Source: Bacteroidia bacterium
GTDB lineage: Bacteria > Bacteroidota > Bacteroidia > Chitinophagales > Saprospiraceae
Length of the DNA stretch: 64,000 bases
NCBI GenBank assembly: GCA_030429045.1
Contig: JAUIEA010000004.1
Span: forward strand, 1-64,000
Direction of reading: 5' to 3'
Below are positions 18,587-27,742 of this stretch, piece after piece. The translations under genes were made by a program, and so were the position numbers. The notes beneath the pieces were generated by a model that was not told where the DNA came from, made no database searches, and saw only the letters and a program-made list of their open reading frames with translations. The first letter of the stretch is position 1. Each line of letters begins with the position of its first letter.

Positions 18587-20608
18587 TCACTTTGTCCGAA
18601 GGGAGTCACCGGGTGCCAACCAGTCGATCGGGATGAGGTCTGCCGGTACCAGGTCCAGTGAGTCTACGCCAAGTGTATCCGGTCGGGCCAGGGTGGCCAG
18701 AGCGGGCCCTCTCAAAACAATATCGCCGGTAAAGCCCGATGAATCGATGGGCGGGATCAGTCCACGGCTCTCCATTCGTCGGGCGATAAAGCGGTTGAAC
18801 TCCGTCCACTGGGGGCGGAGTTGCTGGCCTTCGAAATACCACCGATATTTTTTGGGTTTGGGAACGATGCTGGCCAGGTAGATACTTTCGGCCAGGTCCA
18901 GATCGATCGGATCTTTGGCAAAATAGAACTGAGCGGCCTGGCGAACACCATAGATCCCCGGTCCCCATTCAATGAGATTGAGGTAGGCCTCGAACATGCG
19001 TTCCTTGGAGGTCAGTCGTTGCCCCTCGATGAGCCAGACCAGCAGGATCTCCTCCAGTTTCCGGGACAGGAATTTTTTTCGACTGAGAAATACATTCTTG
19101 ACCAACTGCATGCTGATCGTACTGCCTCCACGGGCGAATCGTTTCTCTTTCAGATTCTGGATCATCGACTCCCGGATAGCATCCACCAGGAAGCCGCGAT
19201 GGGAGAAGAATGAGGGATCCTCACAGGTAAGAATGGCATTCCGGACATCCGGTGCAATCGCCTCCAATGGCACCCAGTCCGGATTCTCAGGGCCGACCAT
19301 AAACTTGTGCGTCAGACGTCCATCCTCATAGACCTGGTGCAGGAAGGTTCCATTCATTTTTCGAAGATCGGTCCTGCCATATTCGAGAATCTTGAAATCC
19401 CTGGAAGACAGTCGGGATGTCAACACTGATTGATCCAGGCTGTCTTCCCGGATGTGGAGATCAAAGGAATAGTCCAGAGACCCGGAGGTGCGGATCCCTT
19501 CAAGGTTGCGAAACATTCCGGAAGGGAGGGAGGAGAAGAAGTCCTGCGAAGGCAGGGGAGGTATTCTGACCTGCAGGGCCACTTGCCGGAAGGGTTTGAC
19601 CTGGAGAGAACCTCCAAAATGTCCACTGACCCGATCGACAGTGAATGTGCTCAACGAGTCCAGGACAATATCCCGGGAGCCGATCTGCCAATAGACCTCC
19701 ATTGCGAGAAGGGGCAGGGTAACCAGGCTATCCGACAGGCGAGCATGAGCCAGGTGCAATTGATCCGTTTGCCCGAACAACCGGAAGGTCAGCTGGTCCC
19801 CTTTGGTGTGAAGGTCGGACAGGCGCAGTCGGGCATCTTTCAAAGCGGTCCACAGGCCGCCCATTTCATAAAATCCTGGTAGCGTGAGGAATTGACCTTT
19901 GTGACCGGTTAGAGCGATATCAAAACTCTTCTGGCTTCGCTGAACCCGCCCATTCAATGATCCCTTTTGTGTGAGCAGCGGGCTCACAACTGTGAAAGCA
20001 GTTTGGAGTACCCCCTTGTCCAGGCGAACGGTGTCCGCGACAAAGGCATAGGTATTGCCGACATAATCCAACCGAACGGACACATCTTCCATATCCAGCC
20101 GATCGGGCAACCAGCGGAAGGCCAGATCCACCAGATCGGAAAGGCGTTTGTTCAACCGGGTGGTCGTTTGGGACGAAAGGGTATCGATTTTGACTGATCT
20201 GGATCTATTGAGCCACAGGTAGTTATTGTCCAGCGAGTCGCAATATACCAGATGGAGGCCACCGTGATGCAGGCTGACGGAGGCAGGTAATGCGCGGCCG
20301 AGAAACAGTGGCCAGATCCTCAGTTGAACCCGGAGATCCCCCAGGGTGAACAGGGTATCCTGATCAGGTGAACTGACCAAAATGCCCCGGAGTTGGACAC
20401 TGCGCCAGGAATCAAATCGGGCTTCCCGGATGGACAATTCCCCACCCGAAAGGCTGTGGAATCGCGCCTCTACCTTTTGGATCGCCGTTTGCAAGAGGCT
20501 GTTCCGAACCGTGAAATACACCAGGAAAACACCGATCAATATTCCGCCCAGGATCCATCCTGTGCGACGGACCCACTTTTGACGGAACAGATTTTTAACA
20601 TCAATCAT
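18587..20608 (-). CDS. GT51 peptidoglycan glycosyltransferase with long AsmA-like N-terminal region
   Basis: A 673-residue membrane-anchored protein. One transmembrane helix (residues ~15-33) is followed by ~400 residues of beta-rich periplasmic sequence resembling AsmA/DUF748-like repeats (DTLFTLGDLRVQLRIWPLF, FDIALTG). The C-terminal GT51 domain (~440-620) contains the catalytic Glu in CEDPSFFSHRG, then GGSTISMQLVKNVFLSRKK and KERMFEAYLNLIEWG. It has no transpeptidase domain, so it is a monofunctional lipid II polymerase or a relative. The gene starts 6 bases after the polA stop, implying co-transcription. Confidence 0.85.
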   Translation of the reverse strand: MIDVKNLFRQKWVRRTGWILGGILIGVFLVYFTVRNSLLQTAIQKVEARFHSLSGGELSIREARFDSWRSVQLRGILVSSPDQDTLFTLGDLRVQLRIWPLFLGRALPASVSLHHGGLHLVYCDSLDNNYLWLNRSRSVKIDTLSSQTTTRLNKRLSDLVDLAFRWLPDRLDMEDVSVRLDYVGNTYAFVADTVRLDKGVLQTAFTVVSPLLTQKGSLNGRVQRSQKSFDIALTGHKGQFLTLPGFYEMGGLWTALKDARLRLSDLHTKGDQLTFRLFGQTDQLHLAHARLSDSLVTLPLLAMEVYWQIGSRDIVLDSLSTFTVDRVSGHFGGSLQVKPFRQVALQVRIPPLPSQDFFSSLPSGMFRNLEGIRTSGSLDYSFDLHIREDSLDQSVLTSRLSSRDFKILEYGRTDLRKMNGTFLHQVYEDGRLTHKFMVGPENPDWVPLEAIAPDVRNAILTCEDPSFFSHRGFLVDAIRESMIQNLKEKRFARGGSTISMQLVKNVFLSRKKFLSRKLEEILLVWLIEGQRLTSKERMFEAYLNLIEWGPGIYGVRQAAQFYFAKDPIDLDLAESIYLASIVPKPKKYRWYFEGQQLRPQWTEFNRFIARRMESRGLIPPIDSSGFTGDIVLRGPALATLARPDTLGVDSLDLVPADLIPIDWLAPGDSLRTK

Positions 20609-20614
20609 AGGTTG

Positions 20615-23404
20615 TCAATGCGCTTCCAACCAGGTCTTGCCCGTACCCATACCCACCAGGATCGGCACCTTCAGGTCTGGAATGGCATTCTTCATCAACT
20701 CCTCAATGATCGGGCTCACTTTTTCCAATTCGGATCGATGGACATCGAAGACCAGTTCATCATGGACCTGGAGGATCATTTTCGTTTTGAAATTACCAGC
20801 CTCCAGGGCTTCCTGTATGCGGATCATGGCGACCTTGATCATGTCCGCAGCGGTGCCCTGGATGGGTGTGTTGACCGCCATGCGTTCTGCATTGCTCCGT
20901 TCGAGTCCGCTCTTGGAATTAATATCCCGAAGAAAACGCCGGCGGCCCAGCAGGGTCTCTACATACCCATGTTCACGGGCAAATTCGACAGTGGTATCCA
21001 TGTAGTTTTTCAAGCCCTGATATTGGGCAAAATAGGCTTCGATGAGGGCACCGGCTTCCTTCCGGGGAATATTCAGCTGGCGGCTCAGATTTGTCGCTCC
21101 CGCCCCGTAGATAATGGAGAAGTTGACCGTTTTTGCATTGCGTCGCTGATCGCTGCTGACCTCTTCCAGAGGGACATCATACACGCGTGCAGCCGTGGCT
21201 GCATGGATATCATGCCCGGCCTGAAAGGCCTCCAGCATGGCCTGGTCATCACTGATATGGGCGATCAGGCGCAGTTCGATCTGACTGTAGTCAGCTGCCA
21301 GCAGGAGATAATCCTCATCCCTGGGGATAAAGGCTTCGCGCACCTTCCGTCCTTCTTCAGTCCGGATGGGAATATTCTGAAGATTGGGATTATTGGAGCT
21401 GAGTCGTCCGGTGGCCGCGATGGTCTGGTTGAACGAACTGTGGATCCGCCCCGTCCGCGGATTGACCATTTTGGGCAGTGCATCCACATAGGTGGATTTG
21501 AGCTTGGTCAGACCCCTGTAACGCAGGATCTGGTCGACGATCGGATTCTCCGGGGCCAGTTCTGTGAGCTTTTCTTCGTCGGTACTGTATTGACCGGTCT
21601 TGGTCTTCTTCCAGCGATAGGGGATCTGCATCCGGTCGAAGAGGATCTCTCCAACCTGTTTGGGGGAGGACAGGTTGAACGGTGATCCTGCCACCTTGTA
21701 GACATCGCGCTCGGTATTCCGGATCTCTTCCTCCAGCTGTTTTGAATAGGTTTTGAGGAAGGCACTATCCAGGCGAATACCGTTGAATTCCATTTCCGTC
21801 AGCACCCGGATCAGTGGTCCCTCCATGGTGTTGTAGAGGTTTTCCAATTGTTCTTCCTGGATACGTGGCCACAGATAGTGATACAGCTGAAGGGTGATAT
21901 CGGCATCTTCTGCGGCATATTCAGCTACCTTTTCCACCTCGATATCCCGCATGCTGAGTTGTCGGACACCCTTTTTGCCGATCAGGCTGGTAATGGAAAC
22001 CGGCTGGTACTTCAGGTAGGTTTCAGCCAGGTAGTCCATGCCATGTCGGAGGTCGGGTTCGAGCAGGTAGTGGGCCACCATGGTGTCCAGGTACTCTCCT
22101 TTCAATTCAATGCCGTACCACTTGAGGATCTCTGCATCGTACTTGATGTTCTGCCCGATCTTGGGCGTTTTGGGATCTTCAAATATGCCCTTGAATTCGG
22201 CCACGATTGCTTTGGCCTCAACCTGATCAGCGGGAATGGGGACATACCAGGCCTCATGCGGTTGCAGGGCGAAGGAGATGCCGACGATCTCCGCGACCAT
22301 GGCGTCGACACCGGTAGTCTCGGTGTCAAAACAGATCTTTTCAGCTGCTGCCAGCTGTTTGATCAGGTCCTTCCGTTTTGCGGGCGTGTCAACCAGGTGG
22401 TAGTTATGTTCTACGGAATGGATATTGTCCGTGGCCACGGAATGGGCTGCAGGGGTAGTGCTTTTCTGTTGAGGACGAGCGGTCGCCTGACCGCCAAAGA
22501 GATCACCCTGACTGCCTGCGGGGGCATCCTCCTCTCCGAGGATCTTTTTAGCCAGGGAGCGGAATTCCAGTTCCCGGAAGAGCTCGGACATTTTGTCTTT
22601 ATCCGGTGGGTCCAGATTGAAGTCTGATGCGTTGAATTGGATGGGTGCCTCGATATCGATACGTGCCAATGTTTTTGACAGGAGGGCCTGGTCGCGAAAT
22701 TCTACCAGTCTCTCGCCGTTCTTGCCCTTGACCTGGTCTGCATTGTCCAGCAAGTTTTCGATGGAGTCGAATTCTGCCAGGAGCTTGGCAGCTGTCTTGG
22801 GACCGATGCCGGGTACGCCCGGGATGTTATCGACGGCGTCGCCCTGCAGTCCGAGCATGTCCACGACCTGATCCACGCGCTGGATGCCCCAGGTTTCGCA
22901 GACCTCCTTATCTCCGAGGATCTCTACGCCATTCCCCTGTCGGGAGGGTTTGTACATAAAGACCTTGTCTGATACCAGTTGGCCATAATCTTTGTCTGGT
23001 GTGACCATATAGACGGTAAACCCTTCCTTCTCGGCCTGCTTGGCCAGGGTGCCGATCACATCATCGGCTTCATACCCTTCGAGCTCGACGACGGGGATGT
23101 GCCAGGCCCGGATGATGTCGCGGATCCAGGGCAGGGCAAAGCTGATGTCTTCGGGTTGTTCCTCCCTTTGTGCCTTGTATTCCGGGTACATCACATGGCG
23201 AAATGTGGGTCCGGGGAGGTCAAAGGAGACCGCCAGGTGGGTGGGTTTCTCATTTTGCATGAGATCCCAAAGGGTATTGACAAAACCGGTAACGGCGGAG
23301 GTGTTCCAACCTTTGGAGTTGATCAACGGGCGGGCAATGAACGAAAAGTGGGCGCGATAGGCCAGGGCGTGACCGTCCAGGAGGAAGAGTTTCTTTTCAG
23401 CCAT
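20615..23404 (-). CDS. polA: DNA polymerase I
   Basis: A 929-residue repair and Okazaki-fragment processing polymerase. A 5'-3' exonuclease domain (residues 1-~290; EGYEADDVIG, GDAVDNIPG) is followed by a 3'-5' exonuclease with intact catalytic acidic residues (FDTETTG, NIKYDAEILK, YAAEDAD). The polymerase domain has motif A LLAADYSQIELR, motif B RRNAKTVNFSIIYG and motif C LQVHDELVFDV. All three activities therefore appear intact. Confidence 0.97.
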   Translation of the reverse strand: MAEKKLFLLDGHALAYRAHFSFIARPLINSKGWNTSAVTGFVNTLWDLMQNEKPTHLAVSFDLPGPTFRHVMYPEYKAQREEQPEDISFALPWIRDIIRAWHIPVVELEGYEADDVIGTLAKQAEKEGFTVYMVTPDKDYGQLVSDKVFMYKPSRQGNGVEILGDKEVCETWGIQRVDQVVDMLGLQGDAVDNIPGVPGIGPKTAAKLLAEFDSIENLLDNADQVKGKNGERLVEFRDQALLSKTLARIDIEAPIQFNASDFNLDPPDKDKMSELFRELEFRSLAKKILGEEDAPAGSQGDLFGGQATARPQQKSTTPAAHSVATDNIHSVEHNYHLVDTPAKRKDLIKQLAAAEKICFDTETTGVDAMVAEIVGISFALQPHEAWYVPIPADQVEAKAIVAEFKGIFEDPKTPKIGQNIKYDAEILKWYGIELKGEYLDTMVAHYLLEPDLRHGMDYLAETYLKYQPVSITSLIGKKGVRQLSMRDIEVEKVAEYAAEDADITLQLYHYLWPRIQEEQLENLYNTMEGPLIRVLTEMEFNGIRLDSAFLKTYSKQLEEEIRNTERDVYKVAGSPFNLSSPKQVGEILFDRMQIPYRWKKTKTGQYSTDEEKLTELAPENPIVDQILRYRGLTKLKSTYVDALPKMVNPRTGRIHSSFNQTIAATGRLSSNNPNLQNIPIRTEEGRKVREAFIPRDEDYLLLAADYSQIELRLIAHISDDQAMLEAFQAGHDIHAATAARVYDVPLEEVSSDQRRNAKTVNFSIIYGAGATNLSRQLNIPRKEAGALIEAYFAQYQGLKNYMDTTVEFAREHGYVETLLGRRRFLRDINSKSGLERSNAERMAVNTPIQGTAADMIKVAMIRIQEALEAGNFKTKMILQVHDELVFDVHRSELEKVSPIIEELMKNAIPDLKVPILVGMGTGKTWLEAH

Positions 23405-23505
23405 GGATATGGGGGTGATTGGACTGCAAGATAATTGAATTCTATAGGCAGGACGGACTGGATTTCGGACCTGAATGTATCTTTAGAGCACTTAAACGAC
23501 TTCGT

Positions 23506-24369
23506 ATGAAATGGCAAGGAAGAGAATCCAGTCGGAATGTAGATGACCGGCGCAAAGGCACCACAGCAAAGAAGGTCGGCGCTGGCCTGGGGATCGGGTC
23601 CATCCTGATCGTGATCATTGGCCTGCTCCTGGGTCAGGATCCGGCACAGCTGTTGTCCCAGTTCCAGGGTGCTGGTAGTCCGGCCAGTGAGGCTAGTGGT
23701 GTTCAGCAGGCGGGTACGGCCGAGGATGAACTGGCTGCATTTGTCGGGGTTGTGCTCAAGGATACGGAAGACGTCTGGGATAAGCTGTTCCCGGAGCAGT
23801 TGGGCAGAAGTTACCCGCATCCCACCCTGGTCCTGTATACCGACCAGGATCGTTCTGCGTGCGGTTATGCCAGTTCGGCCACCGGGCCATTTTACTGTCC
23901 TGCAGATCAGAAAGTCTATATCGATCTCGGGTTTTACCAGGAGTTAAAGACGCGTTTTGGTGCCACGGGCGACTTTGCCATGGCCTATGTGGTGGCGCAC
24001 GAGGTGGCTCATCATGTCCAGAATCTCCTGGGGATCACCGGGCAGGTCAGTCAGCAGCAGGCCCGGATGTCCAAGGCCAATGCCAATGATCTTTCGGTGC
24101 GGCTGGAGCTGCAGGCTGATTTCCTGGCTGGCGTCTGGATCCATCATGCCCAGAAAATGAAGAACTTCCTGGAAGAGGGTGATCTGGAAGAGGCGCTGAG
24201 TGCCGCCCAGGCGATCGGGGATGATCGCATCCAGATGCGCAGTCGCGGGTATGTGGTCCCCGAGTCGTTCACCCACGGCAGCTCCGAGCAGCGGATGCGA
24301 TGGCTGACCCACGGGATGAAGACCGGAGATTTGCGCGAGGGCGATACGTTTGCGGCGCGGCAGTTGTAG
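23506..24369 (+). CDS. Neutral zinc metallopeptidase, YpfJ/KPN_02809 family
   Basis: A 287-residue single-pass membrane protein. A short cytoplasmic N-terminus rich in Arg/Lys is followed by a transmembrane helix (GLGIGSILIVIIGLLLG, residues ~30-46) and a zincin-like domain with HEVAHHVQNLLG and a downstream ELQADFLAG Glu/Asp that is probably the third metal ligand. SACG and FYCP form a possible disulfide pair, as in the family. Substrates are unknown. ATG 23506 (MKWQGRESSRN) matches the family start; upstream codons overlap the polA promoter region. Confidence 0.9.
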   Translation: MKWQGRESSRNVDDRRKGTTAKKVGAGLGIGSILIVIIGLLLGQDPAQLLSQFQGAGSPASEASGVQQAGTAEDELAAFVGVVLKDTEDVWDKLFPEQLGRSYPHPTLVLYTDQDRSACGYASSATGPFYCPADQKVYIDLGFYQELKTRFGATGDFAMAYVVAHEVAHHVQNLLGITGQVSQQQARMSKANANDLSVRLELQADFLAGVWIHHAQKMKNFLEEGDLEEALSAAQAIGDDRIQMRSRGYVVPESFTHGSSEQRMRWLTHGMKTGDLREGDTFAARQL

Positions 24370-24677
24370 GGGGTGTTGGGCGTTGGGTATTAGGCGATGG
24401 CTTTCCTTAGGGTCTAAGGCGGGGTTATTTCGTTAAGGCGTTACGGCCTCCGGCGGTCAGGATTTCGTTATTGCGAGGGACGAGGACCGAAGACCGAGGG
24501 AAGATGTCGGATGACTGCAGAATGAGGAACCAGGAATCAAATCCCAGGCCCAAACATCACGTTAAACATTGAACTGGCTCCCCGAGACTTCGGGGATGCC
24601 TTGAACGTTGAACGGTCCGTCCGTTCAAACCAACTTAAAATTCCTTGTCTGTGTCTGATATAAGTTTACCGGAACTG
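24370..24677. other. Intergenic region with REP-like hairpin, no gene seen
   Basis: About 308 bases with no convincing coding frame. It contains repetitive-looking text (TTGCGAGGGACGAGG, GAGGACCGAAGACCGAGGG) and a perfect hairpin, TCCCCGA-GACT-TCGGGGA, at 24579-24596, both like dispersed repeats common in Bacteroidota. It marks the transition from core genes to the accessory island. Confidence 0.5.
24579..24596. repeat. REP-like palindrome (TCCCCGA stem)
   Basis: A 7-bp perfect stem with a 4-nt GACT loop. There is no T-run, so it is more like an iterated intergenic palindrome than a terminator. Confidence 0.45.
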
Positions 24678-25688
24678 TTATTCTGCATATAGCTCGGAAG
24701 CTTGTTGGAAACGCTCCTTTATTTGAAGCCTGAGGGTTTCCGGTTCCAGTACTTCGATCCGTTCACCGTAAGAAAGCAACGTGCTTTCCAGTTCGAAGTT
24801 GGGGATGACATTGATCGCAAAAATGGTCCCCCCCGGTTCTTCACGAAGTACACGTTGACTGTGATGGATGGGCTTGGTGGCTATATAGAAGGCTTGTTCC
24901 GTAATGGCTCGGATGACGACTCGTTCTTCTTCCCGGTCGGGAAGAACGGTAACACCGACCACCTTGCGGTAATGATCCCGCAGGTCCACTGAAGACGGTA
25001 AGATAGTGACGTTGAGTTGCGTCAGATCAATGATGCGATCGAGTCCATAATTCTGTAGACGATCGTTCGGATGGTCATACCCAGCGAGGAACCATCGGTT
25101 GTTGTATTCTTTGAGCAGGTAGGGACTGACTTCAGTCGAGTAGGGTTCCGGTGACGAAAAGGGCTGGTAAACAATGCGCACCCGCTTTTCATTTTTCAAG
25201 GCTGTAAAGAGCGGATCGATCCATTTCTGTCCCTGCATTTTCGTGGACTGGTCGATCTGCATGGCTTCCTTGAAAGGGCTGGCCTCTCCTAATACACCAT
25301 GTTCCAAATGGGTGATGATGCCTTCCAATCCGGGTAGATGACTGAAGCCCCGAAACTGTTTGAGGATGAAGAGGGCATCTTCCAAATTGGTCTTGTCTTC
25401 CGAAGTGAGTGGATGCTTGGATATGGAAAATTCCGGATCGGCATAATGATAGCCCAGTTTCCTGGAGTGTACGATCGGTGCCTCATATCCCAATTTGCCT
25501 GATTTCATGGCCTCCATATCTCCGAAGATGGAACGCCGGGAAGGGCTTTTCATATCACTGCGATCATATTCCCGGATGGCATCTCCACATGCTTCTGCCA
25601 GGTCTTCCCAGGTCTTGTTTCGGCGTCTTTCCCGAAAACACTTATCCAAAGCGCGGTAGCGGATCATCGCATGCAGATTGGTTGACAT
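24678..25688 (-). CDS. WYL-domain transcriptional regulator
   Basis: A 336-residue DNA-binding regulator. The N-terminal ~120 residues hold a winged-helix-like region (ALDKCFRERRRNKTWEDLAEACG). The WYL core (~170-215) contains RIVYQPF and YLLKEYNNRWFLAGYD, which align with the ligand-sensing W-Y-L segment, and a C-terminal WCX-like extension follows. WYL proteins often repress phage-defence genes (BrxR and CapW are known examples). The gene is divergent from a secreted HNH nuclease and shares with it a perfect palindrome at 25716-25738, so autoregulation is likely. ATG 25688 gives MSTNLHAMIRYRALDKC. Confidence 0.88.
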   Translation of the reverse strand: MSTNLHAMIRYRALDKCFRERRRNKTWEDLAEACGDAIREYDRSDMKSPSRRSIFGDMEAMKSGKLGYEAPIVHSRKLGYHYADPEFSISKHPLTSEDKTNLEDALFILKQFRGFSHLPGLEGIITHLEHGVLGEASPFKEAMQIDQSTKMQGQKWIDPLFTALKNEKRVRIVYQPFSSPEPYSTEVSPYLLKEYNNRWFLAGYDHPNDRLQNYGLDRIIDLTQLNVTILPSSVDLRDHYRKVVGVTVLPDREEERVVIRAITEQAFYIATKPIHHSQRVLREEPGGTIFAINVIPNFELESTLLSYGERIEVLEPETLRLQIKERFQQASELYAE

Positions 25689-25715
25689 CACAGTTGGTTT
25701 TAAGTGCGGATAAAT

Positions 25716-25738
25716 ATAGTGCAAATATGTTGCACTAT
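25716..25738. promoter_or_regulatory. Palindromic operator, site 1 (WYL / HNH intergenic)
   Basis: Perfect inverted repeat ATAGTGCAA-N5-TTGCACTAT between the divergent WYL regulator and HNH genes. A -7-like TATTCTTG (25746-25753) begins exactly 9 bases after the TTGCACT half-site, toward the HNH gene. On the other strand TATATTTA overlaps the edge of the palindrome, toward the WYL gene. The AGTGCAA-N5-TTGCACT core recurs at 26267 and 31503. Confidence 0.8.
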
Positions 25739-25774
25739 CAAGGTCTATTCTTGTTCAATCAAAATCAGATCACC

Positions 25775-26230
25775 ATGAACAAGTCACTCATTCTGTTAAT
25801 TATTCCCCTCTTCTTTTCACTGGCGCAAATGAATGCACAAACCACCTATACCATCGGTGACACAGAATATATCTATGGGCAAACCTACGAGACCACCGGT
25901 ATGCCAAAGGTCAAGCGAAGCAGTGCGAACCGGCAAGCCTTTCTGGATAGTCGGGGTCTTGAACATGTACCTTATGGTTACGAGGTCGATCACATCATTC
26001 CTCTATCCAGGGGAGGCACAGATTCGCCATTGAACATGCAACTCCTGACGATCGAATCACATGCACGAAAAACAGCAATGGAGCGCTCTTCCAGTTCGAT
26101 CTTTTATACCAATCCGTCTTTCCCATCTTCTAGCTTTGGATCGACATCTGCTCGCATCATGCAGACAGGTCCCAGGGGAGGGCAATATTATATCAACAGT
26201 TCGGGGAATAAGGTCTATTCACGAAAGTGA
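25775..26230 (+). CDS. Secreted HNH endonuclease-like protein
   Basis: A 151-residue protein with a signal peptide (MNKSLILLIIPLFFSLAQMNAQ, cleavage after ~22) followed by an HNH nuclease core: EVDHIIPLSRGG (Asp72-His73), LNMQLLTIESHARKT (Asn and final His/Lys). HNH domains cut DNA using one metal ion. Export to the periplasm or outside is unusual for a restriction-type nuclease and suggests action on extracellular or incoming DNA. The C-terminus (GPRGGQYYINSSGNKVYSRK) resembles a short tail seen on other small secreted proteins. Transcription starts next to operator site 1, so the WYL protein probably controls it. Confidence 0.85.
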   Translation: MNKSLILLIIPLFFSLAQMNAQTTYTIGDTEYIYGQTYETTGMPKVKRSSANRQAFLDSRGLEHVPYGYEVDHIIPLSRGGTDSPLNMQLLTIESHARKTAMERSSSSIFYTNPSFPSSSFGSTSARIMQTGPRGGQYYINSSGNKVYSRK

Positions 26231-26266
26231 TCGGATCCGTTGTAAGTCAATCAAGATCTTAGTTAA

Positions 26267-26285
26267 AGTGCAATTTTGTTGCACT
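26267..26285 (+). promoter_or_regulatory. Palindromic operator, site 2
   Basis: AGTGCAA-N5-TTGCACT, identical in both arms to site 1 with a different 5-base spacer. A -7-like CATCTTTG (26295-26302) again begins 9 bases after the right arm. It lies 38 bases upstream of the start of the following gene. Confidence 0.8.
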
Positions 26286-26323
26286 ATCTCGATCCATCTT
26301 TGCCATGCATCAAATCAAACACC

Positions 26324-26989
26324 ATGACCATCTCCCAACGCGCTCAACGATTCTGGACCTGGTTTGACACCGCTCGTTTTGGTCTGTCCTTCATGCATGA
26401 AGTGCAAGCTGAAGAGCAGGAGTCCATGCTTATGAACCTGTATTCAGCACTGCAGGAATATTATCCTGGACTGACCTTTGCCATTAAGGTGGAAAAGGAT
26501 GGATCATCTGCTCACCTCATCATTTATGATGATGGAAAGCCTGTTTCCAAACGGCGCAACAAGCAGCTTTTTCAGCATTGCCTTTCCTTCTCCGGGTGGA
26601 CGTTTGGAATGGCGAGTGGGAACCCCTTATTGCAGGATCTGCCAGACCTGACAGATGAGCTGGAGAATTGCAAAGGTGTCTATGTAGACTTGCTGGCCGT
26701 TCATGCATCTGATGAAGACCCTCGTTTTCTGATCTTCATCTATGTGCCAGCGCAATGGGAGAGGGGGTTCCGGGCTCACCTTGAATATCTGGTTCGACTG
26801 TTTATTGGCCCGGAAAGATTTGAGTCTCTGGTCCACAGCGTCGTCTTTGCCCCAGCGGGAAAGACGCTACCCAGGGGGTGCGTTCCGATCGGCAAACTCC
26901 AATCCTGGGTGAGCAGGATCCAGTCAGCTCATCTGGTATCACAAGATCCGATACCCTTGTATCGGGACCAGATAGAAGAGTTGAACTGA
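26324..26989 (+). CDS. Uncharacterised protein preceded by WYL-type operator
   Basis: A 221-residue soluble protein with no signal peptide and no motif I recognise. It is mixed alpha/beta: a helical N-terminus (RAQRFWTWFDTARFGLSFMHEV), a central strand-rich part (LTFAIKVEKDGSSAHLIIYDDG) and a C-terminal region. A Cys in LENCKGVYVD is the only striking residue. The perfect palindrome upstream suggests it belongs to the WYL regulon and is functionally linked to the neighbouring nuclease and protease genes. Start ATG 26324 (MTISQRAQRF). Confidence 0.7.
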   Translation: MTISQRAQRFWTWFDTARFGLSFMHEVQAEEQESMLMNLYSALQEYYPGLTFAIKVEKDGSSAHLIIYDDGKPVSKRRNKQLFQHCLSFSGWTFGMASGNPLLQDLPDLTDELENCKGVYVDLLAVHASDEDPRFLIFIYVPAQWERGFRAHLEYLVRLFIGPERFESLVHSVVFAPAGKTLPRGCVPIGKLQSWVSRIQSAHLVSQDPIPLYRDQIEELN

Positions 26990-27021
26990 ATAATTCGCCT
27001 CTACCATTTGTCATTTAAAAC

Positions 27022-27705
27022 ATGATCATCATGACACAGCAGAAAAAAAAGACCATCCACAACCTCATTATTCTGGATGAAAGCGGATCCATGGAAGCCA
27101 TCAAACAGGAGACGATCTCCGGGTTCAATGAGCTGGTTCAGACTATCCGCAACAGCCAAAAGGAATTTCCTTATCAGGATCATTTTATCACCCTTGTCAC
27201 ATTCAATGGCAAAGGTGTTCGCAACCTGATCGTTCGTCAACCTGTGGCCAGTCTGCAACCGCTGGATGAACAGCGGTATCGCCCGGATTCCATGACTCCA
27301 TTGTTTGACGCGATGGGCTTCAGCCTCACTGAGCTGGACCATGCCATTACTGGACAACCGGATACCTGGTCACTAGTCACTGTGCTGACCGATGGGATGG
27401 AAAATGCCAGCAGGGAATATTCTGGTAAGGCTATCCGTGACCTGGTCACCCGACTGGATGAGGGCAATTGGACCTTTACCTATATCGGCGCCAATCATGA
27501 TGTCGCTCGTATGGCTTCCGATCTGAGTATCACCAACCATATGCAATGGCATTCCGATCAGCAGGGATCAAAGGAAATGTGGGCCAAAGAGCGTCATTCC
27601 CGGATGGCCTTTTCGATGCGGATGGACAGTGGTTCCTCTGCCGAGGAATTGAAAAAGGAGTATTTTGATGTTGATGAAAAGCCGGGAGACCTCAATGCTA
27701 AATAG
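27022..27705 (+). CDS. von Willebrand factor A (VWA) domain protein
   Basis: A 227-residue, mostly single-domain VWA protein. The MIDAS metal site is intact: DESGS (19-23), the Thr in SMTPLF, and the Asp in LTDGMEN. VWA domains mediate metal-dependent protein contacts; similar free-standing cytosolic VWA proteins (TerY-like) occur in stress and phage-defence clusters. There is no signal peptide or transmembrane segment. It lies 32 bases after the preceding gene and 37 bases before the next, so it is probably in the same transcription unit. ATG 27031 is an alternative start. Confidence 0.85.
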   Translation: MIIMTQQKKKTIHNLIILDESGSMEAIKQETISGFNELVQTIRNSQKEFPYQDHFITLVTFNGKGVRNLIVRQPVASLQPLDEQRYRPDSMTPLFDAMGFSLTELDHAITGQPDTWSLVTVLTDGMENASREYSGKAIRDLVTRLDEGNWTFTYIGANHDVARMASDLSITNHMQWHSDQQGSKEMWAKERHSRMAFSMRMDSGSSAEELKKEYFDVDEKPGDLNAK

Positions 27706-27742
27706 CTGCGTTATGATTCCCTGATCCCGTAAGAAATATGCC

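Noticed and set aside
20393-21685. Long plus-strand open frame (430 codons) antisense to polA and the GT51 gene
   Set aside because: It lies opposite two well-conserved genes, has no family motifs and is expected from high-GC codon bias.
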